Positions 43,506 to 52,188 of a DNA stretch of 64,000 bases are shown piece after piece. Within the stretch, counting starts at the first letter, position 1. Each line of letters starts with the position of its first letter. A program made the position numbers and the translations under genes. The notes under the pieces are model-generated. The model was not told where the DNA came from. It did not search any database and worked only from the letters and a program-made list of their open reading frames with translations. The stretch comes from Edaphobacter sp. (GTDB lineage Bacteria; Acidobacteriota; Terriglobia; Terriglobales; Acidobacteriaceae): the NCBI RefSeq assembly GCF_028283685.1, contig NZ_JAPWKF010000001.1, positions 558,001-622,000 of the forward strand, in the 5' to 3' direction.

Positions 43506-46500
43506 ATGACACCTGAAGTCGGCCAGATGTTCGGGCCCTACGAGATTCTCGGCAGACTCGGTTCCGGCGGCATGGGCATCGTCTTCCTGGCCTGGGATCG
43601 CCGCCTTCACCGTGAAGTCGCCATCAAGGTCATTCGGCAGAACCACCACCTCCCCGGAATCGAGCAGCGCTTTCTGCAGGAGGCGCGCACCTCCTCCCGT
43701 CTCAACCACCCCAACATCTGCACAATCTTCGACATCGGGGAGCAGGACAGCATTCCCTACTTCGTCATGGAGCTGCTCGAAGGCGAGACGCTCAAAGAAC
43801 GCATCCGCCGCAGCGTTCTGACGATCGACGAACTGCTGATGTACACCCGCGAGGTCGCCGATGCCCTCGTTGCCGCACACGCCCGCAATATCGTGCATCG
43901 CGATATCAAGCCAGCCAACATCTTCCTCGTCCGCAACCCCAAAGCCCCCGCGCAGGTTAAGGTGCTCGACTTCGGACTCGCCAAGATCGATCGCAAGGCT
44001 GCACCGCCGAGTGTACTTTCCAGTACCACAGCATCCTCTTCACTCGACCTCACCGTCGAAGGCCTCACCGTCGGCACCGTGGCCTACATGTCGCCCGAAC
44101 AGACTCGCGGCGAGGATCTCGACATCCGCTCCGACCTCTTCTCGCTCGGCGTCGTCATGTACGAGATGGCGACTCGCCGCCTGCCCTTTGTCGGCAACAA
44201 TAACGACGACGTCTACGCGCAGATCCTCAACGGCCAACCGGAGTCCCCGCGCAACTGGAACGACTCCATCTCGCGCGACCTCGAACGCATCATCCTGAAG
44301 CTGCTCGCCAAGGAACGTGGCGAACGCTTCCAGTCCGCCACCGAACTTCTGACGGCGCTCGACCGCCTTCCCGGCCGGATCTCTCTCGGCAGCTGGCTCC
44401 GAAAGCAGGAGGCCGCTCCCGTCGTTCCGCTCGTTCCTGCCTTCGAGCCGGTCGCGCGCGACCGCCGTCGCAGCCGTCGCAGCAGCGGCTCTCATCACAT
44501 CGCGGCAGGCCAGACTCCCAATGAACCATCCCCGGCGCCGCAGCTCGCCTCTCAAGCAGCTACCATCCATAGCTCGGACGCCAACAAGATAGACCCCCTC
44601 CCGCCCGCTCCCGTACTTCGCGGCTCAGGCATCAATCAGTTCGAATTCGAAGACAGGGATCCCGTCGCAATGAGCGCTGCTCCCTCTTCCCCTCCACCCG
44701 CCTCTCGACGCCGAGTGACGTTACGCCTCATCGGGTTGGCCGCTGCCCTCGCCGTCGTCGCTGGAGCCAGCATCATCAGCCACGGTGGCCCCTTCCACCC
44801 CTCTTCGCTCGACTCCAGAGACGTCCTCCTGCTCACGCGCATCGAAGATCGAACCGGCGAAAAGCTCGATGGCGTAGCCCTTGAAGGGCTCTCGCTCTCG
44901 CTCTCCCAATCGCAGACCCTGGCCACGCGCGGCGAAGGCACCTACCTGGCCGGGCTTCGTCAGCTCAATGCCAGCACCAGCGACACCGCCTTCCCGCGCG
45001 CCGTCGCGCAACGGGTCAACGCCAGCGCGTACCTTACAGGCGAAGTGACCCACCCAGACGGACCCGATCACAAGGCCTACAGCCTCCACATCGAGGTGCG
45101 GCGAACCAGCTCCGACGCCATCCTCTCTTCACTGACGGAGAAGGCGGCAACTCCCGCGGAGATCCCCTCCGCGCTCGACCGGATCAGCCATATCTTGCGT
45201 CGCCAGCTCGGCGAGCCCCGCACAGCGCTCACTCGCTCCGACCAACCTCTTCGCGTGATGGCGACCAGCAACCTCGCGGCTCTGCGCAGCTACTCCGAAG
45301 GCGATATCGCCGCTCAGTCCGGCCGCCCCCTCGATGCCATCGTGGCCTTCCGCAACGCCACAGCGCAAGCTCCAGCCTTCTCGCAGGCGCATCTCCAACT
45401 GGCGTGGCTCTACTCGGCGCAGCACGCCGAGGTCGCAGCCGCCGAATCGGCGAAGCTTGCCAGCTCCAATGCGAAGGAGAGCGGCCAACGCATACAGTTG
45501 CTGGCAAGCTTTGCCTCACAGATGCTTGAGTCCGGAGATTACAGCCGCGCCGAGCAGACCATCCGCGACTACAACCGCAGCTTCCCCAACGATCCAGACG
45601 GCATGCTCGGCCTCGCCCGCGTCCTCCGCGCTCAAGGCCATCCCGTCGAATCCCTCCTCGCCGCGCAACAGGCTTACAGCGACGACCCCTTCCGCGGCGG
45701 CGCCTACACTGAAGCGGAGTTCGACATGATCGCGCTCGATCGCTTCCTCGATGCACTTCATCTTGAGCAGCACGCCAGCACCCTCGGCGTCCTTCCCGAA
45801 CACGCCGGCATCCCCGCCAGCTACCTCGCCAACCGCCCCGATCTGCTCCTGCAGCAGGCGCACGCGATCGAAGATCCCTCCTCCGCTCACCGCTCGCCCA
45901 CCCCCGGGGAACTCGCCGCCTACGCCGTCTCCCTCGATAACGCCGAGCGATGGGATGAGGCCGAGCAGGTCTGGACCCGCGCCGCCGCCATGGCTTCCAC
46001 CGTGCCCGGCCTGCAATCGGCGGCCGTCTATATCCTCAATCTCGCCGCCCTCAATCGCTCCCTCGCAGGCCGCTGCTCCGACGTCGCAGATCTGCTTCGC
46101 ATGAACAACACCGTCGATCGCGGGCCCGTCGCCACCTTCCGGGGTGGCATGGCTGCTGCCATCTGCGGTCACGACGAAGAGGCCGTAGCCGCCATCGACG
46201 CTCTGCAGCGCATCCCCGCCAACAGCTCTCCCGTCACCCACTACGGACCGGCGGAGCTTCGCGCCGCCATCGCCATCAATCACAAAGAGCCTGAGCAGGC
46301 GCTGCGGCTTCTCGATCGCGCCGACTCACCGTCAGACCCCACCCTGCTCCCGTACCTGCGCGCCTGCGCCTTCGGCCAGCAGGGTCGCCTTCAGCAGCAG
46401 GACGACAACCTTCGCTCCATCGCCGATCACCAGGGCATCATCTATCTCACCGGCATCAGCATCTATCGCCAGGCAAAGATGTCACTCGATCACACCACAC

Positions 46501-46529
46501 CACCCACGCAGGTCGCCCTGAGACAGTAA
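43506..46529 (+). CDS. Transmembrane Ser/Thr protein kinase with TPR-like sensor region
   Basis: The 1007-residue protein begins with a PknB-type kinase domain (about 11-285): GSGGMG (19-24), catalytic Lys41 in [14 protein letters not shown] (131-138) and DFG (155-157), with [21 protein letters not shown] Ser/Pro-rich juxtamembrane stretch and one helix (about 402-425) follow, then an external region of some 580 residues with a beta-rich part ([20 protein letters not shown]) and TPR-like helices. All kinase residues are present, so it should be active. The Cys-poor external part fits a periplasmic sensor. Convergent with uvrC. Confidence 0.92.
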   Translation: MTPEVGQMFGPYEILGRLGSGGMGIVFLAWDRRLHREVAIKVIRQNHHLPGIEQRFLQEARTSSRLNHPNICTIFDIGEQDSIPYFVMELLEGETLKERIRRSVLTIDELLMYTREVADALVAAHARNIVHRDIKPANIFLVRNPKAPAQVKVLDFGLAKIDRKAAPPSVLSSTTASSSLDLTVEGLTVGTVAYMSPEQTRGEDLDIRSDLFSLGVVMYEMATRRLPFVGNNNDDVYAQILNGQPESPRNWNDSISRDLERIILKLLAKERGERFQSATELLTALDRLPGRISLGSWLRKQEAAPVVPLVPAFEPVARDRRRSRRSSGSHHIAAGQTPNEPSPAPQLASQAATIHSSDANKIDPLPPAPVLRGSGINQFEFEDRDPVAMSAAPSSPPPASRRRVTLRLIGLAAALAVVAGASIISHGGPFHPSSLDSRDVLLLTRIEDRTGEKLDGVALEGLSLSLSQSQTLATRGEGTYLAGLRQLNASTSDTAFPRAVAQRVNASAYLTGEVTHPDGPDHKAYSLHIEVRRTSSDAILSSLTEKAATPAEIPSALDRISHILRRQLGEPRTALTRSDQPLRVMATSNLAALRSYSEGDIAAQSGRPLDAIVAFRNATAQAPAFSQAHLQLAWLYSAQHAEVAAAESAKLASSNAKESGQRIQLLASFASQMLESGDYSRAEQTIRDYNRSFPNDPDGMLGLARVLRAQGHPVESLLAAQQAYSDDPFRGGAYTEAEFDMIALDRFLDALHLEQHASTLGVLPEHAGIPASYLANRPDLLLQQAHAIEDPSSAHRSPTPGELAAYAVSLDNAERWDEAEQVWTRAAAMASTVPGLQSAAVYILNLAALNRSLAGRCSDVADLLRMNNTVDRGPVATFRGGMAAAICGHDEEAVAAIDALQRIPANSSPVTHYGPAELRAAIAINHKEPEQALRLLDRADSPSDPTLLPYLRACAFGQQGRLQQQDDNLRSIADHQGIIYLTGISIYRQAKMSLDHTTPPTQVALRQ

Positions 46530-46553
46530 CTGCATGCTGACACTCGTCTCCCG

Positions 46554-48533
46554 CTACGGCTCCTGCGGCCACACCGGCAGCACCGCGCGGCTCTCCTGCT
46601 CGAAGTAGCCACGGATACGTTCCGCAGTCGCTGCATTCACCACCGCCGTCAACGCATCTGGCGACGCCTGTCGAATCCCGCGCAAACTTCCGAAGTGCTC
46701 CAGCAGACGCTGCCTCGTCCGCGGCCCCACTCCCGGAATCGCCAGCAGCTCCGAGTCGCGGTCGCGCATCTCGCGGCGCTTGCGGTGATAATTGATCGCA
46801 AACCGATGGCTCTCATCGCGGATCTTCTGCACCAGGTGCAGCACCGGCGATCGACGATCCAGCACCACAGGATCATTCTCCTGCCCGTACACGTAGATCA
46901 CTTCCTCTCGTTTCGCAATCGACGCCAAAGGCTGCAGCGTCACGCCAATCTCATTCAACGCATCCGCCGCTGCGTGCAGCTGTCCCAGGCCACCGTCGAT
47001 CAGAATCAGCGAAGGAAACGGCTTCTTCTCCTCCAGCAGGCGCTTGTACCGGCGATGGATAATCTCGCGCATCGAAGCAAAGTCATCCACGCCCGTCACC
47101 GTCTTCACCTGGAACTTGCGGTAGTCTGACTTCTTCATCGCGCCGTCTTCCCACACCACCATCGAAGCAACCGTCTCCGCTCCCTGGATATGCGAGATAT
47201 CGAAGCACTCGATCCGCTTCGGCGTCTCCTCCAGCATCAGCGCATCCTGCAACGCCTCCGCGATCATCTTCTGCGAAGGCTGCAGCACACGGAACCGCTG
47301 ATCGAATGACTGCTTCGCATTCTGCCCCACTAGATCCACCAGCGAACGCTTCTCGCCGCGTTGTGGAGCGGCGATCTCTACGCGATGCCCCGTTCTCTCT
47401 GCCAGCAGCTCCGTCAGCACCGCGCGATCCGGAAAGTCCACCGGCACCAGGATGGATCGCGGCACATACCCCTGGTCCAGATACAGCTGCTTCAGCAGAG
47501 CCGAGAAAAATCCGGACGGACTGAACGGAACTCCCGGCTCGGACACTGCGCCATGCTGCATCGCCGCTGCTCCCTCTCCAGCCTCCGGTGCGGAGACGCG
47601 AGGATCGGGCTCCATCGACGAACTCTCTTCCTCATCACTCTCCTCCGCGACATCGCCCAGGTTCGCAAGGTCCGGCAGATCCTCCCAGAAAAAATCGCGA
47701 CGGTCCACGATCTTGCCCGAGCGCATATGAAACAGATTCACCGCCAGCATCTCGTTCTCATAATGAAAGCCGAAGACATCGGCATCTTCGTTCTCCGCCG
47801 TCGCAATCCTCTGCTTGTCCAGCATCTGGTGGACCGTCGTCACCTGATCCCGCAGGCGCGCCGCCATCTCATACTGCTCTGCTGCAGCCGCCTCCTGCAT
47901 TCGCTCCGTCAGACGACGCTCCAGCTCCCCCGGACGCCCTTCGAGAAACAACTGCACATCCCGAATCGCCTGCCGGTAGTCTTCCGGCGTCGTCAGCCCC
48001 TCGACGCACGGCCCCAGGCAGCGCTTGATGTAGTACTGCAGGCAGGCCCGCGGATGATAACGCGACAGATCCACCTTGCAGCTCGGAATAAGAAAGCTGC
48101 GATGGATCAGGTCCACCAGCCGGTAAGCCAGGTTCCCCGGAAAGTACGGGCCGAAGTATGCGCTGCCGTCCTTGCGCAGCTTGCGCGTCACAAACACCTT
48201 CGGGTAGCGGTCCCCCATCGTCAGCTTGATGTATGGATATGTCTTGTCGTCCCGCAGCAGGATGTTGAAGCGCGGCTTGCGCTGCTTGATCAGGTTGTTC
48301 TCAAGTGCCAGCGCCTCGTGCTCATTGGCCACCGTGATGTAGTCCACATCGACGGCCTCGCGCATCAGCGTGCCGGTCTTCGCGTTCGCCTGCGACGCCT
48401 CCAGAAAATACGACCGCACCCTCGCCCGCAGGTTCTTGGCCTTGCCGACATAGATCACCTCTCCCTCGGCGTTCTTGTACAGGTAGCAGCCGGGAGAGGT
48501 GGGAAGCGTTCGTATCTTCTGGTGCAGGTCCAT
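46554..48533 (-). CDS. uvrC: Excinuclease ABC subunit C
   Basis: UvrC makes both incisions in nucleotide excision repair. From ATG 48533 (MDLHQKIRTLPTSPGCYLYK) it has the GIY-YIG domain (VIYVGKAKNLRARVRSYF), a UVR motif, the RNase-H-like domain (IECFDISHIQGAETVASMVV, LILIDGGLGQLHAA) and a C-terminal double helix-hairpin-helix (AIPGVGPRTRQRLLEHFGSL). The longer open frame from 48563 adds a poor N-terminus. An acidic insert (about residues 290-330, ESDEEESSSMEPDPRVSAPE) is unusual. Length 659. Confidence 0.95.
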   Translation of the reverse strand: MDLHQKIRTLPTSPGCYLYKNAEGEVIYVGKAKNLRARVRSYFLEASQANAKTGTLMREAVDVDYITVANEHEALALENNLIKQRKPRFNILLRDDKTYPYIKLTMGDRYPKVFVTRKLRKDGSAYFGPYFPGNLAYRLVDLIHRSFLIPSCKVDLSRYHPRACLQYYIKRCLGPCVEGLTTPEDYRQAIRDVQLFLEGRPGELERRLTERMQEAAAAEQYEMAARLRDQVTTVHQMLDKQRIATAENEDADVFGFHYENEMLAVNLFHMRSGKIVDRRDFFWEDLPDLANLGDVAEESDEEESSSMEPDPRVSAPEAGEGAAAMQHGAVSEPGVPFSPSGFFSALLKQLYLDQGYVPRSILVPVDFPDRAVLTELLAERTGHRVEIAAPQRGEKRSLVDLVGQNAKQSFDQRFRVLQPSQKMIAEALQDALMLEETPKRIECFDISHIQGAETVASMVVWEDGAMKKSDYRKFQVKTVTGVDDFASMREIIHRRYKRLLEEKKPFPSLILIDGGLGQLHAAADALNEIGVTLQPLASIAKREEVIYVYGQENDPVVLDRRSPVLHLVQKIRDESHRFAINYHRKRREMRDRDSELLAIPGVGPRTRQRLLEHFGSLRGIRQASPDALTAVVNAATAERIRGYFEQESRAVLPVWPQEP

Positions 48534-48628
48534 AGCAGTTTTCTTTAGGCCGCGGAAACGCAAGTGACGGCGGAGTGTGCACTTACCTCACCAGTCTATT
48601 CGTGTTTTCGTCGCCGGGTTGCCCGGGT

Positions 48629-48645
48629 AGATTTGACGCAAATCT
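48629..48645 (+). promoter_or_regulatory. Palindrome upstream of the sigma-54 promoter
   Basis: AGATTTG and CAAATCT are a perfect 7-bp dyad with a 3-base spacer, centred about 136 bases before the predicted sigma-54 start. The spacing fits an enhancer-binding-protein site, but the protein is unknown. Confidence 0.4.
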
Positions 48646-48745
48646 GCAACAAAAGTTCCAGGTGCCGCCCCAACCCCAACGACAGGCCCTAAAAATCATC
48701 AAAAGATAACCAATTTATATGCAACCACTTACAAGCAAAAAGCAT

Positions 48746-48761
48746 TTGGCACAACGATTGC
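48746..48761 (+). promoter_or_regulatory. Sigma-54 (-24/-12) promoter for the OmpA lipoprotein gene
   Basis: TTGGCAC-AACGA-TTGC matches the sigma-54 consensus, with GG (48748-48749) and GC (48760-48761) exactly 10 bases apart. Transcription would start near 48773, about 60 bases before the gene. Flanking DNA from 48534 to 48833 holds no other gene; it is AT-rich around 48690-48750. Confidence 0.7.
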
Positions 48762-48833
48762 ATCTCAACATGATGTAGTTGACAGTTCATCTGCATCAAG
48801 CAGGTCGCTGCAACATAAGAGGAGATGACGCAA

Positions 48834-49601
48834 ATGAGCTCCACCCAGCGCACGGAACTTGCAGTAGCTTCTATCATCAAGCCCGGTTCATTGGCCACTG
48901 CGGCCATCGCCGGAGCCCTTCTGCTCACCTTTACCACCGGCTGCTCCAGCAAGAATTACGTCAAGTCGCAGACCGCTCCCCTGGTCAACCAGACCAACAA
49001 CCTCGACGCCAAGACAGCCTCCGATCACCGCACCATCGTCGACACCGACGACCGCGCCCAGAAGGGCATCGCCAAGGCACAGGGTGCGGCTGATACCGCC
49101 GACCAGCACGCCATGGCAGCAGGCCAGTCCGCAGACACCGCAGGCCGCTCCGCGCAGGAAGCCTACAACCGTGTCGACACGCTCAACGGCGTCATCGCCA
49201 ACCTCGACAACTACAAGTCCATCGGCGATGTCAGCGTGACCTTCGGCTTCGATAAGTCTGCCCTCACCGCCAACGACAAGAAGACCCTCGATGACTTCGC
49301 CGCCGGCCTCGCCGACAAGCGCAGCTATATCCTGGCCGTCACCGGCGGCACCGACTCCACCGGCGACGCGAACTACAACTACGGCCTCAGCCAGCGTCGC
49401 GCCGACGCCGTCGTCAACTACCTGGCGACCAAGTATGGCATCGCTCCCCACAAGTTCTACCTGATCGGCATCGGCAAGGATCAGCAGGTTGCGACCGATG
49501 CAACCTCCGCAGGCCGTGCCAAGAATCGTCGCGTCGAAGTCAAGCTGATGACCAACATGGATCAGTCTGGCGCACCGACCACCGCGATGAACGCTCACTA
49601 A
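48834..49601 (+). CDS. OmpA-family lipoprotein
   Basis: The 255-residue protein has a signal peptide ending in the lipobox LTFTTGC, an Ala/Asp/Gln-rich coiled linker (TADQHAMAAGQSADTAGRSA) and a C-terminal OmpA/Pal peptidoglycan-binding domain (VSVTFGFDKSALTANDKKTL, LSQRRADAVVNYLATKYGI, SAGRAKNRRVEVKL). It should tie the outer membrane to peptidoglycan. The AAGAGGAG site at 48817-48824 is directly adjacent to an ATG at 48825, so the ATG at 48834 with 9-base spacing is the better start. It is the only gene here with a clear sigma-54 promoter. Confidence 0.9.
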   Translation: MSSTQRTELAVASIIKPGSLATAAIAGALLLTFTTGCSSKNYVKSQTAPLVNQTNNLDAKTASDHRTIVDTDDRAQKGIAKAQGAADTADQHAMAAGQSADTAGRSAQEAYNRVDTLNGVIANLDNYKSIGDVSVTFGFDKSALTANDKKTLDDFAAGLADKRSYILAVTGGTDSTGDANYNYGLSQRRADAVVNYLATKYGIAPHKFYLIGIGKDQQVATDATSAGRAKNRRVEVKLMTNMDQSGAPTTAMNAH

Positions 49602-49646
49602 TCAAACCGTCAACCCGCAACCCAACCGCAGCCCTCCCCCAACAGA

Positions 49647-49690
49647 AAAAGCGTCGAGCCGCCGTAATCGGCTCGACGCTTTTCTTCATG
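49647..49690 (+). terminator. Intrinsic terminator after the OmpA gene
   Basis: A perfect 15-bp stem (49647-49661 with 49669-49683) with a 7-base loop starts AAAAGCGTCGAGCCG and ends in CTTTTC. The A-run in the stem gives a T-run on both strands. Confidence 0.85.
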
Positions 49691-49739
49691 TAGCGGTGAC
49701 CACGCCTCCCCTGCGATAGCCCTACAATGGCATCAACCC

Positions 49740-50408
49740 ATGACTTCCAATCAGACTGCACCTGTTCACGCCATCCTCTTCGACTACGGCATGGTCCTCT
49801 CCGCTCCCCCCGATCCCAGCCAGTGGCAGCGCATGCTCGATGTCTCCGGCCTCGGACAGCAGGCCTTTGAACACGGCTACTGGGCCTACCGCCACGCCTA
49901 CGACCGCGGCGAGCTCAACGCCGCCGACTACTGGCCCAGGGTCGCAGAGAGCGCCGGTGTCTCCTTCGACGCCTCCCAGATCGAGCAGCTCATCGACGCC
50001 GACGTCGAGCTCTGGACCATCCCCAACACGCCAATGATCGAGTGGGCGCAGAAGCTGCAGGACTCAGGCATCCGCACCGGCATCCTCTCCAACATCGGCG
50101 ATGCCATGACCGATGGCCTGCTCCGCAAGCTCGAATGGCTCTCCGGCTTCGACCATCACACCTGGTCCTACCGTCTCCTGCTCGCCAAACCCGAGATCGC
50201 CATCTACGAAGCAGCCGCGCGCGGACTCGAGACCCCGGCCGCCAACATCCTCTTCATCGACGACAAGCCCGAGAACATCGCCGCCGCCCAGGCTTCCGGC
50301 ATGCAGGCCATCCAGTACACAGACCACGATCTCTTCCTCAACCAGATGCAGCAGCGCGGATTCAGCCACCTTCTCAGCGCCTCCCCGGCCACTCAAGAAA
50401 GGCTGTAA
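49740..50408 (+). CDS. HAD-superfamily phosphatase-like hydrolase
   Basis: The 222-residue protein follows the HAD IA group pattern: HAILFDYGMVLSAPP (nucleophile Asp), ILSNIGDAM (motif II), a motif III Lys in YRLLLAKPEIAIYEAAARGL and motif IV ANILFIDDKPENIAAAQASG. The order and spacing resemble YihX-type sugar-phosphate phosphatases. It stands alone between two hairpins and is convergent with ribBA. Substrate unknown. Confidence 0.87.
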   Translation: MTSNQTAPVHAILFDYGMVLSAPPDPSQWQRMLDVSGLGQQAFEHGYWAYRHAYDRGELNAADYWPRVAESAGVSFDASQIEQLIDADVELWTIPNTPMIEWAQKLQDSGIRTGILSNIGDAMTDGLLRKLEWLSGFDHHTWSYRLLLAKPEIAIYEAAARGLETPAANILFIDDKPENIAAAQASGMQAIQYTDHDLFLNQMQQRGFSHLLSASPATQERL

Positions 50409-50438
50409 GGCAATCAAAAAGCAATTTCCTTAAACACA

Positions 50439-50467
50439 GAGCGGCGGCAGAAAATCTGCCGCCGCTC
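50439..50467. terminator. Hairpin between convergent HAD and ribBA genes
   Basis: GAGCGGCGGCAG and CTGCCGCCGCTC make a perfect 12-bp GC-rich stem with loop AAAAT. The T-tracts are weak on both strands, so termination is likely but may need Rho. Confidence 0.6.
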
Positions 50468-50488
50468 CTCCATCATCCCCTGAAAAAT

Positions 50489-51637
50489 TTACCGCACGAC
50501 CGTCCGTGTCTCCGTAACCGGAACCTGCTCCACAATCTCGATTCCGAAGCCCTGCAGCGCAGGTACGTGGGTCGGCGTGTTGGTCAGCAGTCGGATCTTA
50601 TGAATGCCAAGGTCAGAGAGAATCTGCCCGCCCAGACCAACCTGGCGCAGCGTTCTCTGGCTCTTCTCCTCGGTCGAATCCTTCGCCCTCTGCTCGCGAT
50701 GCAGCACCACGCGGTGCGGCGTTACGCCGCGGTCGATCCCGAATCCAGCGCCACCGTTATGCAGATACAGCAACGCGCCGCGTCCGGCCCGCGCAATCTT
50801 CTCCAGCGCCCCCGCCACCACCTCCCTGCAATCGCATAACGTCGTCCCGAAGACATCCCCCGCCAGGCAGTGCGTATGCACGCGCACCAGCACCGGCTCG
50901 TCCCCCGTCACATCGCCGTACACCAGCGCAACGTGCGACTCACCGCCCTGTACCTCGCTCTCGTACGCAATCATGCGAAACTCGCCATGCTGGGTCGGCA
51001 TCACCGACTCCGCCACGCGATGGATGTAGCGCTCGTTCTGCAGCCGGTAGCGGATCAGGTCGGCCACCGTCACCATCAGCAGATCGTGCTCCTGGCAGAA
51101 CGTCACCAGGTCCGGCACCCTCGCCATCGTGCCGTCGTCGTTCATGATCTCGCAGATCACCCCCGCAGGAACCAGCCCGGCCATGCGTGCCAGGTCCACC
51201 GACGCCTCGGTCTGTCCCGCGCGCACCAGGACACCGCCCTTGCGCGCCCGCAGCGGAAACACATGTCCCGGCCGCGCCAGGTCCTGCGCCGTCGACTTCG
51301 GATCGATCGCCACACGAATCGTATGCGCACGGTCTGCAGCCGAGATACCCGTCGTCACGCCCTCTCGCGCCTCGATGGTCTCCGTAAAGGCTGTCCCGAA
51401 CCGCGACGTGTTGTCCTGCGTCATCGGCCCCAGCCGCAGATAATCGGCACGGTCCTCCGTCAGCGTCAGGCAGATCAGTCCGCGACCGTACTTGGCCATG
51501 AAATTGATCGCCTCCGGCGTCACAAACTCCGCCGCCAGCGTCAGATCGCCTTCGTTCTCGCGGTCCTCGTCATCGACCACGACGACCATCTTGCCCGCCC
51601 GAATCGCCGCAATCGCGTCTTTTACATTCGCAAACAT
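50489..51637 (-). CDS. ribBA: RibBA: DHBP synthase with a degenerate GTP cyclohydrolase II domain
   Basis: The N-terminal half (1-205) is 3,4-dihydroxy-2-butanone 4-phosphate synthase, with intact [10 protein letters not shown] and [11 protein letters not shown]. The C-terminal half resembles GTP cyclohydrolase II: the zinc ligands C257, C268 and C270 are kept ([15 protein letters not shown]), as is [20 protein letters not shown]. However the catalytic RQEGRGIGL region reads HNGGAGFGI (293-301), and the following KxxAYxLQDxGxDTVEAN stretch is replaced by basic, Gln/Glu-rich sequence. It resembles RibBX-type proteins that keep only RibB activity. A true RibA should be encoded elsewhere. No FMN riboswitch is seen upstream. 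Confidence 0.88.
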   Translation of the reverse strand: MFANVKDAIAAIRAGKMVVVVDDEDRENEGDLTLAAEFVTPEAINFMAKYGRGLICLTLTEDRADYLRLGPMTQDNTSRFGTAFTETIEAREGVTTGISAADRAHTIRVAIDPKSTAQDLARPGHVFPLRARKGGVLVRAGQTEASVDLARMAGLVPAGVICEIMNDDGTMARVPDLVTFCQEHDLLMVTVADLIRYRLQNERYIHRVAESVMPTQHGEFRMIAYESEVQGGESHVALVYGDVTGDEPVLVRVHTHCLAGDVFGTTLCDCREVVAGALEKIARAGRGALLYLHNGGAGFGIDRGVTPHRVVLHREQRAKDSTEEKSQRTLRQVGLGGQILSDLGIHKIRLLTNTPTHVPALQGFGIEIVEQVPVTETRTVVR

Positions 51638-51722
51638 CGTCGTTCAACCCTCTCCGGCAGGCATCCGGGCCCGGCCGTTGTATCTGTCTCTTTCGACTCA
51701 CTTCATCATACGTTCGACGCAA

Positions 51723-51756
51723 AAAGAGATGCCGCCCATCTGGACGGCATCTCTTT
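51723..51756 (-). terminator. Intrinsic terminator of the 75-residue protein gene
   Basis: AAAGAGATGCCG and CGGCATCTCTTT form a perfect 12-bp stem with a 10-base loop; on the minus strand it ends in TTTTTGCG, 30 bases after the stop of the 75-residue gene. Confidence 0.8.
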
Positions 51757-51785
51757 CAGAAATCTCTACTCAGGAAGTCTACAGT

Positions 51786-52013
51786 TTAGAGTGTTGACTC
51801 GATCTCGAAGCCCCAGGCCTCAAGCAGCGCCTCAGGGATATACTTCGAATTCTTGTTCCGCCGAGCCCACTCACGCAATCTGGTCGACCGGATGTACTGG
51901 TCCGGGGTCAGCTTGAACTCCTTCACAACCTGCTCAAACGATGTCACCGTTGGGACAACCGGTCCAATAGGTTCCGGCTTACCCCAATTCGGATTTCCAC
52001 GACGCTTTGCCAT
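51786..52013 (-). CDS. Conserved-looking small protein, 75 residues
   Basis: The protein [20 protein letters not shown] is basic at the N-terminus, then has a helix with [20 protein letters not shown] followed by [20 protein letters not shown] and a hydrophobic C-terminus ([12 protein letters not shown]). It could be a small helical nucleic-acid-binding protein, but no family is recognised. The gene is a complete unit with its own promoter (52088-52116) and a good terminator, so it is likely real and well expressed. Confidence 0.75.
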   Translation of the reverse strand: MAKRRGNPNWGKPEPIGPVVPTVTSFEQVVKEFKLTPDQYIRSTRLREWARRNKNSKYIPEALLEAWGFEIESTL

Positions 52014-52087
52014 AGGTTAACAGTTACCTCTTCCTAGATGATGTCCTACCCGAAATGGTCGGGGGAGAGAACAAGACCACGCCTTAC

Positions 52088-52116
52088 AGTTTAGGCCATT
52101 TTCCCTTGAAAATCAA
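52088..52116 (-). promoter_or_regulatory. Sigma-70 promoter of the 75-residue protein gene
   Basis: On the minus strand TTGATT (52116-52111) and TAAACT (52093-52088) are spaced by exactly 17 bases. The start would be near 52081, giving a leader of about 68 bases. Confidence 0.6.
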
Positions 52117-52128
52117 GGGTTTCGCCTT

Positions 52129-52142
52129 CACGGTATACCGTG
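52129..52142. promoter_or_regulatory. 14-bp perfect palindrome upstream of the 75-residue gene
   Basis: CACGGTATACCGTG is fully self-complementary. It lies just upstream (minus strand) of the -35 box, in the usual place for an operator. A second dyad (CCCTTGA AAA TCAAGGG, 52103-52119) overlaps the -35 box. Confidence 0.45.
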
Positions 52143-52188
52143 TTCCTTAACCAGGAAAGGTGCACTCCGCGCAAACTCTTTCAATGCT

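Noticed and set aside
51638-51722. FMN riboswitch upstream of ribBA
   Set aside because: The leader is too short and lacks the conserved RFN stems and loops.
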